This document shows positions 32,104 through 40,910 of a stretch of 47,084 nucleotides of DNA, piece by piece. Source of the stretch: Limnohabitans sp. Rim8 (GTDB taxonomy: Bacteria; Pseudomonadota; Gammaproteobacteria; Burkholderiales; Burkholderiaceae_C); the NCBI GenBank assembly GCA_945901045.1, contig CAMDKK010000029.1, positions 1 through 47,084 on the forward strand, given 5' to 3'. The position numbers and the translations under genes are program-made. Numbering within the stretch: the first letter of the stretch is position 1; each line of letters begins with the position of its first letter. The notes below the pieces were generated by a model. It was not told the DNA's origin. It worked only from the letters and a program-made list of their open reading frames with translations, and ran no database searches.

Positions 32104-35100
32104 ATGTTGCGCTATGTATTTGCCCTGCTCCTCATACTACTGCATTTGGGAAATACTGCAATAGCCCAAAGTCAAGAACTTGTGAATGGGGTCATAAATT
32201 TAAACACAAAATTTGGTGCAGGGCAGTACAAGTCTGCAATCGAAGTAAGTGAGGATGTTATAAAGATTGCGGAAAAGGAGCATGTTGATGCCGTAATATT
32301 TCTAAGGCATTTATTAGTGGATTTTTGCATGCGTGCCTATGATCCAGACTGTGCGGCCAAGAATATTTCAAAGTCAGCAAATTTGATTGCAGGAAAGCTT
32401 AAGGATGCCGTAGGCATAGAGAGGGAAAAATACACAGGACTATTAATTAATGATATTGCAAAATCCATAATGCTAACGAATTTGACGAGAAATTACCAGG
32501 GTGTTGACAAATTAATATTGCCCTTAGAACAACTGCTATCCCAAATGGTGGCGCTAAGTAATCCGATCGCATATATTGACGGTCAGCTAGCTTTGACTTA
32601 TTGGTTCTTAAAAGATGGAGATAAGGCGAAAGCAAGTCTTGCTATTGATAAAGCTTGGTTGTACTTTGTTGCCCTAGAGAACACCTCGGTTCCAGACTTG
32701 ATAAAGTATGGAACGCAGTTTTCAACTGCTTTTCAAATAATGGGGATGCAAAAAAAATCAATTTATATTGCGCAAATAATAAGACCACTGGTGGTTAACA
32801 ATGGAAATCTGAATAAATATGACACATTAAGGTTTGCTTTAATAAATCGAAATATATCAGTTGGAGTAAATAACATGGTTGGTTCTATAGCGTCCATGGA
32901 GTACGCTCTAGAACTAGTAAATGGGATTGAGATGCCTGATTACCAGGCGGAATATTTTAAAAATATGACAAAGGCGTCAATATTAATAGATTGTGCACAG
33001 TTCGTATCAGAAAAAATGTGTGGCAAATCTTTTGCATATGAAACAGATTTGTACAATTACTTAGAAAATAGAGTTAAAGATTTAAGTATTGATCCGGGGT
33101 ATAAGGTCATGATTGCACAATCTTTGGCTTTATACAGGATTTTTAGTAATAAAAAAATTGATGGGACCATCGTAGATGGCTTATCTCTTACCTTACCAAA
33201 AAGTGTTTGGGATGATGGAGCAACAATTTCTCATGCCTCAACTGTAGAATTATCTAAATTTCTTTTGGCCATAGCTCAAGAGGATAAGGAGGAGGCGAAA
33301 AGAAGAATAATAAATTCTGCGGAGTTTGAGGTAATCAGAATGAAAAAGAATATATCGCTTAATCCGCTCGAATCAATATCTCTTAATTCACACCAGAGAA
33401 CTTTATTCGGGCTTGCTTCTCTAGCGATAGCTGAATTTAGCAAACCAAATAGTGAAATGAAGGAGTTAATGTTTGACATGATGGAAATGTCAAACTTGAC
33501 TACAAGAAACATTGAGGCGCAGTATTTAAAAATATTGAGCGCAACAAGTGACAGAGCTGAGCAAACAGCTTTACAAGCGTATTACAGGTTGCGGCAAGAT
33601 GGCGAACTGATGGAAAGAAATGTGCTGGCTAAAAGAATCAATGGATCGATAAGTGGAAAAGCATATAAACCTGATGGCAATTTAATTAATAGCGAGCTAT
33701 TAGTAAAACTATCAAATATACGTGAGGATTTAGAGCAGTTTAATTGGATTACCAAGGGTAATGTAGATGGTCAAAATTTAAATAATTCTGGTTTAAGAAA
33801 TTTGCAAAATATATTAAAAGATAGTGAGGCTTATATTAATTATATGCCCACCAGTCAGGGCTTGGTAATTTCATGCACAGTAAAAGATCATATCATGATA
33901 TCGGTTTCGAGGGTAAATGAAAAGCTTAATACTGATATTAAGTTATTGCAGGCGGCATTAAGTAATCCTAGCCCCCCATCTAAAGAGGTTGATGGGAATT
34001 TTCCAACAGGTTCGGCTGTGAGAATGACTGAATTATTACTGGAACCTATTAAAGATTGCATAAAAAATAAAAGGCATATATATTTTATCCAAGATGATAG
34101 TGTGGCCGGTCTATCTCATCATATCCTATTAGATCCTCACGATATTAATTGGAAGAATATAACAGAAGACAGTCCAAAAAAGATACCTTGGATTGGGAAA
34201 AGGTATTCTATTTCATTGCTTTCAGGGGCAAGCCACTTAGTGTCATCAAGAAAGATTATTAGTAGCAGTAATCCAAATAAACCCTTTTTGGGGGTAGGTA
34301 ATCCACTGTTAACAGGAGAAACCTCCGACGGTCAAGTGAGAGGTAGAAGTATTATTAGAGGAGTTAGAGCAGGAGATACTTTAAAAGAATTGGATGAATT
34401 ACCGGATACAGAGCATGAGCTAAAGGCAATGGCAAAGTATTTCGGAGTTAATTCAAAACTGCTAACCGGAATTGAAGGAACAGAGCTTGCCGTAAGGCGA
34501 ACGCCATTGAGATCGTATGATGTAATTTCTTTTGCTACTCATGGGCTAACTAAAGAGGAGATACCAGGTTTGACCGAGCCAGCACTCGTCTTAACTCCAC
34601 AAGACTCAACTCAGGAAATGGATGATGGACTTTTAACTGCAACCGATATTTCAAGATTAGATTTGAATGCAAGATTAATAATACTATCGGCATGCAATAC
34701 GGGAAGATACACGAGTGATATGTTTTCAACAGAAGCTGCAAGCCTTTCAACAGCTTTCTTTTTAGGTGGGGCTAAAGCGACATTGGCATCTCTCTGGAGT
34801 GTGAATTCAGTAGCGACAAGATTGTTGATGGAGAAATTCTCGGAAAATTACATATTAAAAAATAATACTGCTTTTGAGGCACTTAAGGCATCAATGAATA
34901 ACTTGATGGAAAGTGATACTCAAGAAGGAGATTTTTCACACCCGAGATATTGGGCATCATTCATGTTTTATGGGGATGCTGGCATTACTTCATTTAATAA
35001 CGAGGAAAATCATAACAAATTAAAACTTATTGTCGATGAACAATTTTTAAATAAAAAGGGACATATACGGGAGGCATCTATTTTAAAAGATGAAGTATTT

Positions 35101-36189
35101 CTTGTCGGAGCTTATCCAGTTGATGAGGGTAATATATACACTGGAAATTTAAGGGGAGTCGATAGTAAAGGTAATGTTAAATGGAGTCACTCTCTTAGCA
35201 GGCACTTTTTTAACATCGTTAAGGGCCAGAAAAGTGGCGATTTAATGGTGTTGCAATACCCATATTATGAAGATGTAGGACCATTCTCTATATTAAAAAT
35301 ACTTAATTCAGGAGAAATTATACAGAAAATAGATGTTGATCGTAATGTGGGCGAAGCGGGATATTCGGCTATCTTCAGCGGAACGATAGTTTATATATTT
35401 TCAAAAAACCTAACCAATTCGAATTTAGAAGAATCAATAACAGTTAGGGCATGGGATTTAAAGTCGAACAAACTTGTTGGGTTGCTGCAAATTAAACCTC
35501 AAGGGCAATTATCCAATTTAAAATTGATTGGAATTAATACAAATTATGGGGTAAAGTTAGCGCTTTCAGGAACAAATTACGTTTCTAAAAGTTCGACAAA
35601 GATAAATGATTTGGGTTTGATAAATCCCTGTCTCGGGGACAAGTACACGGAAATTATTTCACTAGATAGTAATTTACAAGAAAATTCCAATAGATTTGTC
35701 TATAAAAACATAGAAATCACAAGTATGCACAATACATGGGATGAGAAAGAGCTGTGGGGATTTACCGAGCTCAGAGAATGCAAGCCTTACGAAATCAAAA
35801 TTGCAGGAATACTATTGCCGGATAATCTTGGAAAGCTTAATCCGATCTTCGTGGACTTTAAAGGATATAAGGCAGCGCCAACAGTAATTACTGAAACAAA
35901 AGAGGGATATGCTGTTGCTGGATATGTAAGTAGAAGATTCGTGAGTTCAAGTATAGACAATACAAATATATCAACTAAAGAAAATGTAGGGCTGATTAAC
36001 TCAGATCCAGATAGACAGACTGGCGTATTTGTTGTTGGTTTCGATAAAAAATTCAATCAGCTTGGATTAGATATACTCTTTAATGGGATAGATGTTTTTA
36101 TGGAGGATGCAGTTGAAAAGTTCGATAAAATAACTTACTTTGGATCCTCTGGAGATAGGCAATTCTCAGCAGATTATTATTTTCGGTGA
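32104..36189 (+). CDS. Exported CHAT-domain (caspase-like) protein with helical-repeat N-terminus
   Basis: A 1361-residue protein from the ATG at 32104, where a signal peptide starts (LRYVFALLLILLHLGNTAIA). In-frame ATGs at 32059 and 32038 are alternatives, the latter inside the divergent protease gene. Residues about 30-540 are helical and TPR-like without crisp repeats. Residues about 580-980 form a CHAT peptidase domain: EAYINYMPTSQGLVISC at its start, His813 in SFATHGLTKEE, Cys864 in IILSACNTGRYTSD, then TAFFLGGAKATLASLWSV and HPRYWASFMFYGDAG. Both catalytic residues are present. Residues about 990-1361 are beta-rich, possibly propeller-like, and not recognised. CHAT proteins are usually cytoplasmic, so export is unusual. 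Codon use is very AT-rich, indicating transfer. Confidence 0.85.
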   Translation: MLRYVFALLLILLHLGNTAIAQSQELVNGVINLNTKFGAGQYKSAIEVSEDVIKIAEKEHVDAVIFLRHLLVDFCMRAYDPDCAAKNISKSANLIAGKLKDAVGIEREKYTGLLINDIAKSIMLTNLTRNYQGVDKLILPLEQLLSQMVALSNPIAYIDGQLALTYWFLKDGDKAKASLAIDKAWLYFVALENTSVPDLIKYGTQFSTAFQIMGMQKKSIYIAQIIRPLVVNNGNLNKYDTLRFALINRNISVGVNNMVGSIASMEYALELVNGIEMPDYQAEYFKNMTKASILIDCAQFVSEKMCGKSFAYETDLYNYLENRVKDLSIDPGYKVMIAQSLALYRIFSNKKIDGTIVDGLSLTLPKSVWDDGATISHASTVELSKFLLAIAQEDKEEAKRRIINSAEFEVIRMKKNISLNPLESISLNSHQRTLFGLASLAIAEFSKPNSEMKELMFDMMEMSNLTTRNIEAQYLKILSATSDRAEQTALQAYYRLRQDGELMERNVLAKRINGSISGKAYKPDGNLINSELLVKLSNIREDLEQFNWITKGNVDGQNLNNSGLRNLQNILKDSEAYINYMPTSQGLVISCTVKDHIMISVSRVNEKLNTDIKLLQAALSNPSPPSKEVDGNFPTGSAVRMTELLLEPIKDCIKNKRHIYFIQDDSVAGLSHHILLDPHDINWKNITEDSPKKIPWIGKRYSISLLSGASHLVSSRKIISSSNPNKPFLGVGNPLLTGETSDGQVRGRSIIRGVRAGDTLKELDELPDTEHELKAMAKYFGVNSKLLTGIEGTELAVRRTPLRSYDVISFATHGLTKEEIPGLTEPALVLTPQDSTQEMDDGLLTATDISRLDLNARLIILSACNTGRYTSDMFSTEAASLSTAFFLGGAKATLASLWSVNSVATRLLMEKFSENYILKNNTAFEALKASMNNLMESDTQEGDFSHPRYWASFMFYGDAGITSFNNEENHNKLKLIVDEQFLNKKGHIREASILKDEVFLVGAYPVDEGNIYTGNLRGVDSKGNVKWSHSLSRHFFNIVKGQKSGDLMVLQYPYYEDVGPFSILKILNSGEIIQKIDVDRNVGEAGYSAIFSGTIVYIFSKNLTNSNLEESITVRAWDLKSNKLVGLLQIKPQGQLSNLKLIGINTNYGVKLALSGTNYVSKSSTKINDLGLINPCLGDKYTEIISLDSNLQENSNRFVYKNIEITSMHNTWDEKELWGFTELRECKPYEIKIAGILLPDNLGKLNPIFVDFKGYKAAPTVITETKEGYAVAGYVSRRFVSSSIDNTNISTKENVGLINSDPDRQTGVFVVGFDKKFNQLGLDILFNGIDVFMEDAVEKFDKITYFGSSGDRQFSADYYFR

Positions 36190-36410
36190 GGCTTTGCTGT
36201 GATGGGTATGTGACTCAATAAAATTTTGAAATAGTCTTTAATAATGCCTGTTTTATAGACATACAGTTGACACTTTATTAATTAATTGGTGTGGTATTTA
36301 AACGCATCTCATCAAGTGGGAGATTTCTCATGCTGCTTTACCCCCATGCACCGGCACCCATTTAAAACGTCATTTAAACGGTCAATAAATACGTTTAAAC
36401 GGAGGTGCCA
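36190..36410 (+). promoter_or_regulatory. Non-coding region with TTTAAACG repeats
   Basis: Four near-copies of TTTAAACG, all on the plus strand, occur at 36297-36304, 36361-36369 (with one extra A), 36373-36380 and 36394-36401. The last is part of the perfect palindrome CGTTTAAACG (36392-36401), directly abutting a ribosome-binding site (GGAGGTG). A TTGACA box is present at 36267-36272 without a convincing -10. The repeats could be operators of the small gene or iterons of the element. Confidence 0.5.
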
Positions 36411-36575
36411 ATGGTTACAACAGCAAAGAACAAGAACGAGCTGATCGAAGGTCTGAAGAAGGAAAAGGACTTTGCCGTATTGGCAGTCCATACGGGACCA
36501 GCATCAACAGTTGCCAAGGAAGTTGCCAAGCTTGCAACCAGGCACATATCAGTGATCATTACGGCTGCCAAGTAG
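36411..36575 (+). CDS. Small 54-residue protein of unknown function
   Basis: An open frame of 54 codons with a very strong GGAGGTG 4 bases before the ATG. The sequence starts MVTTAKNKNELIEGLKKEKD, continues FAVLAVHTGPASTVAKEV and ends with HISVIITAAK. It has a lysine-rich N-terminus, a hydrophobic strand and an amphipathic helix, and could be a small DNA-binding or regulatory protein. I do not recognise a family. The repeats directly upstream suggest it is regulated, possibly by itself. It is divergent to the downstream polymerase pseudogene's end. Confidence 0.55.
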   Translation: MVTTAKNKNELIEGLKKEKDFAVLAVHTGPASTVAKEVAKLATRHISVIITAAK

Positions 36576-36720
36576 TCGTTTGATCGGAATCTCTACCAGG
36601 CGTGATTTGGATGCACTGGAAACACCACTGTTGATGCGGTATTCCTTACATGTTCTGGAGACTTCTAGAGTCCCAGTTCTACGTTTGTCAGACACAGAAA
36701 CTGGAACCTAGTGGCATGAA
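36576..36720. other. Short unassigned stretch
   Basis: Between the small gene and the end of the polymerase pseudogene. A 43-codon frame with a TTG start (36580-36711, plus strand) includes RRDLDALETPLLMRYSLHVL. It has no ribosome-binding site, so it is not called as a gene; it may be a remnant of an element gene. Confidence 0.3.
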
Positions 36721-37065
36721 TCAGTTAACACTAGCCAATGCCACAAATGGGCAATTGGCACCGGTGTTCAAGATCACGGCATCCTCGCCTTCCAAGGTGT
36801 AAAGAAGTTCATCGACATTGAGAGTAGGAAATATCTCCACCAACTTGGAAAGCGCTTGCATCACTTTGTTGGTCCTGGGAACACGTTGGGCATGAAATTC
36901 CTTCTTATTACCGTTCTCAACATCGGCCTTGGTGCATTTAATGCCAGCTGAATTGAGCAAATCAGCAAACTCGATGGCAATCATGGGGTATAAAAAATCG
37001 GACATTCCAGCCTTGCCATGCTTCCACGCAGAACAAAGCGTTTGTCGCAGCCTCTTGATGTCCCC
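36721..37065 (-). pseudogene. Family B DNA polymerase-like gene, C-terminal part (beyond the IS21 insertion)
   Basis: The minus-strand frame after the insertion continues IKRLRQTLCSAWKHGKAG and MSDFLYPMIAIEFADLLN to a stop at 36721. Joining it to 39706-40899 (removing the IS and one copy of the 8-bp duplication) gives one uninterrupted frame of 512 codons. This segment would be the thumb/C-terminal part. I cannot assign finer motifs. Confidence 0.75.
37058..37065 (+). repeat. IS21 target-site duplication, left copy (ATGTCCCC)
   Basis: The same 8 bases occur at 39698-39705. Left and right copies exactly flank the element ends, and removing one copy restores the polymerase reading frame, which supports the chosen boundaries. 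Confidence 0.8.
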
Positions 37066-37131
37066 CCCTGATGGCCACCTCAAACTGCTCCACCTTTGGC
37101 CAGTCAAACTGCTCCAGGCAGGACAGCCAGA

Positions 37132-37896
37132 TTATGACGCTTCGGGGTTGATGGCCAGTCGGGCTGCCGCCTCCTTGAGCCTGTAGCTCTTGCCTTCAAA
37201 ATCCAGCATCGCGCAGCGGTGCATCAGCCTATCCAAGATCGTGCTGGCCATCGTTACATCCCCCAGGTACTTGCCCCAGTCCTGAACCACCCTGTTGGAG
37301 GTCACCACCAACGCTCGGCGCAACTTGTAGCGCTGGTGCACGATGGCCTGCAGCGCCTCCGCTGCCTCCGCCGTGATCCGCCTGGCCAGAAACAAATCGT
37401 CCACGACCAGCAAATCCGGCTTGACCCACTCCCGCAACAAATTCGCCCTGTCCTGGCTGCCCGCCAGCGCATACCGTGCAAACTCGGTGTCCGCCTCCAA
37501 GTACCGCACGTCATAGCCTTGCAGCGTCGCCTGGTAGGCCAGCGCCTTGGCCACATGGCTCTTGCCCGTGCCCGGTTTGCCCACAATCAACGCATTGGCC
37601 CCTTCGGTGATGAACTTCAAGGTGTGCAATTCAAAGCACGCGGCCCGGGGTATCTTGGGGTTAAAGCGCCAGTCCAAGTCCGCCAATGAGGCCTTCTCGT
37701 CCAGCCCCGAGCGCTTGTAGCGACGATCCATCAGGGTTGATTTGCGCCTGTCCAGCTCGTCTTGCAGCAAAGCGGCAAATGTCTCCAGGAACGGCTCCTG
37801 GCTGGCCTGGGCCTGCATGGCCCGGGTGCTCAGCGTTTGCTGCATCCCCGACAGGCGCAACTGGCGCAAAGTGTTGTCGATCTCGGTCATGTTCAT
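37132..37896 (-). CDS. istB: IS21 helper ATPase IstB
   Basis: A 254-residue AAA+ ATPase. Walker A is VGKPGTGKSHVAKA, and Walker B is DLLVVDDLFLARR. Further typical parts are TSNRVVQDWGKYLGDVTMAS and ILDRLMHRCAMLDFEGKSYR. IstB selects target DNA and stimulates IstA. Its ATG overlaps the istA stop by 4 bases, the normal IS21 arrangement. Length is normal. Confidence 0.96.
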   Translation of the reverse strand: MNMTEIDNTLRQLRLSGMQQTLSTRAMQAQASQEPFLETFAALLQDELDRRKSTLMDRRYKRSGLDEKASLADLDWRFNPKIPRAACFELHTLKFITEGANALIVGKPGTGKSHVAKALAYQATLQGYDVRYLEADTEFARYALAGSQDRANLLREWVKPDLLVVDDLFLARRITAEAAEALQAIVHQRYKLRRALVVTSNRVVQDWGKYLGDVTMASTILDRLMHRCAMLDFEGKSYRLKEAAARLAINPEAS

Positions 37897-39542
37897 GCTT
37901 GACCCCCTTGCACGCCGTCTGCCTTTGGCCCCGCTTTGGCTTTACTCACCACCGCGCTGGCGGCCATGGCCGCGTGGGTGAACAAGTCTGCGTACTCATC
38001 AGCTTGGCGGATCAAGTCGTGCTGCTGGGCCAGATGGGCATCCTGTCCTGTGCCGTCCGCCAGCGCCGCGCTGCCCGTGTTGGTGGCCTCGGTCATGCTC
38101 GCCATGGCGCTGACAAACAAACCCTCGCTTAAGGCCTGCACGCGCTTGTAGCTGTAAATCCCTTGCTCCAAGGCCTGGGCGCAAGCGCTGTCAATGCAGC
38201 TGGCTGGGTAACGTTTGGTCAAACCCACGATGCCCCAGAGCTTTCTTTGGCCCACCCGACCTTCGGCCGCAAACATCAGCGCACACAAACGACTTGCGTG
38301 CTCACCAATTTGCCCTGCCTGGCGCAAGATTTGCCGTGTCTCGCGTGACGGGTTGAACACCCGCTCGTCTGCGGGCAGCACCACAGAGCCTGGCCGCTCG
38401 GCTTTGGCATGAGTGCGCAGCAAAGCGCCTTGCAAATCTCGGATCTCGATGCGCCGCTCAAAGATGCGCACCAGCACCTTCGAGCCAATGGCTGCCGGAC
38501 GTGCGGCGTAGCTGCTGTGGTCGACCCGCACGCAGCTGTCGTCGCACACGGTACGCACCCCTTGTGTGAAGTACTGCATGCCCAGCAGGGGCAGGGGTTT
38601 GAGGTGAGCGCGTTCGGCCTCGAACATGGCCTGTACCTGTTGGCGCTCGGTGCCGTGGATGCGTTTGGCAGCCCAGTTAGTTTCCCAATGCTCCAAGGAT
38701 TCGTTCTGGGCCTCGATCGATTCAAAGCGTTTGCCCTTCAAGGCGGTGGCCTGGGTGTGGCCGATGGCGTGCTCCACCGTGCCCTTGCGGTTGGGGTCGC
38801 GCACGCGGGCGGGGTCGGCCACGACGCCGTAGTGCTCAAGCATGGCCGCATAAACCGGATTGAGTTCGGGCTCGTACAAATCGGGCTTGAGCACGCCCTC
38901 CTTGAGGTTGTCCAGCACCACGTACTGGGGGCAGCCACCGAAGTAGCGAAACGCTTGCTCATGCAGCTGGGCCCACACTTGTTGGCTGGACTTCCAGACC
39001 ACCCGGCGGAAACTGCGCCGGGAGTGGCGCAGGGTGGCGACAAATAAACGGGGCTTCTTGTAGCGCTCGGTGCCAGGCACCAAGGTCGGTGCACCCTCGC
39101 CGTAGTCGACCTGCATCTCCTCGCCTGGCAGGAAGGACAGGCGATCGAACTGCTCGGGCGTCTTCTTGTGCAAGTTGTGCACAAAGCGCTTGACGCTGTT
39201 GTAGGCACAGGTGAAGCCGTGGGCATCGACCAGGTCTTGGTAGATGGCCATGGCGTTGCGACGCAAGAGCAGTTGGGCCTGGATGAAATCGCGGTGGACT
39301 TCGCACAGGCTGGCGGCCATCGAGGCAGGAGCCGGTGGCCAGGGTGGGGTAATTTGAGTGGCCACGGCCTCAGAGTCGGTGGCCACCCCGGGGCAGTTTG
39401 CTTGCTCAGCGTCAAAGCGTTGTTGATAAGCGCGAATGGTGTGGCGGGAAATACCCGTCACCCGCGCGATCTCTCGTTGGCTGGCGTTGGCCTGCAACAG
39501 TGTCCAGATGGTGGTTCGAAGATGTGGTTTCAAGACGTTCAC
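37893..39542 (-). CDS. istA: IS21 transposase IstA
   Basis: A 549-residue DDE transposase with a GTG start at 39542, chosen because GAGGAGA stands about 8 bases upstream and the protein then begins VNVLKPHLRTTIWTLLQ, as is usual for the family. An N-terminal HTH is seen (SQREIARVTGISRHTIRAYQ). The catalytic residues are Asp in EEMQVDYGEGAP, Asp in YVVLDNLKEGV and Glu in RKGTVEHAIGHTQ. No disruption is visible. Confidence 0.94.
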   Translation of the reverse strand: MNVLKPHLRTTIWTLLQANASQREIARVTGISRHTIRAYQQRFDAEQANCPGVATDSEAVATQITPPWPPAPASMAASLCEVHRDFIQAQLLLRRNAMAIYQDLVDAHGFTCAYNSVKRFVHNLHKKTPEQFDRLSFLPGEEMQVDYGEGAPTLVPGTERYKKPRLFVATLRHSRRSFRRVVWKSSQQVWAQLHEQAFRYFGGCPQYVVLDNLKEGVLKPDLYEPELNPVYAAMLEHYGVVADPARVRDPNRKGTVEHAIGHTQATALKGKRFESIEAQNESLEHWETNWAAKRIHGTERQQVQAMFEAERAHLKPLPLLGMQYFTQGVRTVCDDSCVRVDHSSYAARPAAIGSKVLVRIFERRIEIRDLQGALLRTHAKAERPGSVVLPADERVFNPSRETRQILRQAGQIGEHASRLCALMFAAEGRVGQRKLWGIVGLTKRYPASCIDSACAQALEQGIYSYKRVQALSEGLFVSAMASMTEATNTGSAALADGTGQDAHLAQQHDLIRQADEYADLFTHAAMAASAVVSKAKAGPKADGVQGGQA

Positions 39543-39697
39543 TCCAGTTGTCTCCTCGTTGGTGAGGGGGTAAAAGTAACGTCCTGCCGATTGGCCTGCG
39601 GGTGGCTGAAGCACCCAAATTAGTGCATCAAACTACCCCTGGCCAGGTGGAGCAGTTTGGGTGGCCATAAGTGGAGCACTTTGGGTGGCCATCAGGG

Positions 39698-39705
39698 ATG
39701 TCCCC
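39698..39705 (+). repeat. IS21 target-site duplication, right copy (ATGTCCCC)
   Basis: Matches 37058-37065 exactly and abuts the right end of the insertion sequence. Confidence 0.8.
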
Positions 39706-40899
39706 AGACTCCCGCTTGAGATATCGACGGGATTCTGGATCCAGTAGCAGCCGTGCCTCTGCGAAATCAGCAAACCTTCCAAAGTCTTCGACAGTCTTAA
39801 GGCAAGTAAATTCTTTGCCAACATACTCGTCCCAAGTCTCACGAACCGACAGGAACTGATTGATGTTTTGCCAGGGCCGAGTACTAAAGATCAGATGGCC
39901 AGATTGGGGATCAATTGAAACCCCATATGGAGTACGTTTCCAGTCATATTCCATCCCCAAACGCTTGAAGAACTTGCGTTCAACAAAGTCTGCATCAAAT
40001 GTCATGATGTCTCTGAGTCCCACACCACTTAAAACCAAGATGTGTTTGTTCGGATCCCTTTTGAAGAAAAGGTTGATGATGTAATCATTCTTTGATGCAT
40101 CACTTTCCTTGTATTTGGGAACATGAATGCCACCCTTGGCAAGAACAATATTTTTAGATTCAATTGTTCCTGGCTCCTCAAGATAATCCCCTGGAATCAA
40201 TGTCGCTTGACCCCTTGTTCGCCAGCCCAATGGTTGAAGCACCTTGTGTTTCACTTCCCACACTAATGGGCTACCAGTCAACCACTTTCTCGTTTGTGAG
40301 AACAGTCGAAAGAGGCTTCCTTGCTCAAGCGTTCCCATTTCAGATTCGGTTGCATTGGTGAGGAAGCCATCGGTTGTACAACTGAAGACCAAACGATTCG
40401 CTGGAAGCCCATTCATCATCTCCCCAAGCACGGCTCGCACAGCAGATGTTATGAAAGCTGCCAGATAGGCATTGGTGATTGGTGAAGGCCCCAATGGTGT
40501 TGTTTCATCATCTTTAAGGTTGTACAACCTCTTTGGTCTCAACCCTTGAGCGGTCTTGCCATAGGTAGAGTTGGTAATCTCTTTCCAGAACAAACCGAGA
40601 AGGGTCTTGCTGCCAGCAGCGGTTCTCTTGGCAACCAATTCCTTTGTGAATTGAGCAAATGGTTTGATATCGGAATTGGTCGGAACAACCAAACCAAAAG
40701 CAATTTCAAGCTTTGCACCTAGCTTGCGTGCCAGATAAATTTCAGGTGAAGCACAGTTGCTTCTCCCACTGAGGGGAAAGATGATCCCGTTGTCTGTCCT
40801 AACAGGTATGGATGGATAGCGGACATTGGGCGGAAATTCAAATTTAACATCAGCATAGCCAAGCGTATCAGCACCAAAGTCATCCAGGTCTGTAGTCAT
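39698..40899 (-). pseudogene. Family B DNA polymerase-like gene, palm region, 5'-truncated and split by IS21
   Basis: Reading from 40899 on the minus strand, motif B of family B polymerases is exact: KEITNSTYG (Kx3NSxYG) at 106-114. About 60 residues later VFSCTTDGF (from 171) lies at the place of motif C (usually DTD), with Thr in place of the first Asp. Upstream, FPLSGRSNCASPEIYLARKL resembles the region between motifs A and B. Motif A and the exonuclease domain are missing; coding homology ends near 40899, where the TetR gene starts on the other strand. Such polymerases occur on plasmids, phages and self-replicating integrative elements, so this marks a decayed mobile element. It is inactive as it stands. 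Confidence 0.72.
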
Positions 40900-40910
40900 A
40901 GGCCCTTGTG

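Larger units (their letters stand above)
37066..39697 (-). mobile_element. Complete IS21-family insertion sequence
   Basis: 2632 bp. The ends are inverted: CCCTGATGGCCACC at the left and its complement GGTGGCCATCAGGG at the right. Each end carries two internal copies of a TGGCCA...CAAA.TGCTCCA motif, as is typical of IS21. istA and istB lie on the minus strand and overlap by 4 bases. An 8-bp duplication (ATGTCCCC) flanks the element. Both genes are open and motif-complete, so it may still be active. Confidence 0.9.

Noticed and set aside
30813-36575. Bacterial gasdermin system (protease plus gasdermin)
   Set aside because: Trypsin-like and CHAT proteases often accompany gasdermins, but no gasdermin-sized pore protein is visible nearby and both proteases carry signal peptides.
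36580-36711. 43-codon frame with TTG start downstream of the small gene
   Set aside because: No ribosome-binding site and no recognisable family; listed only as an unassigned stretch.
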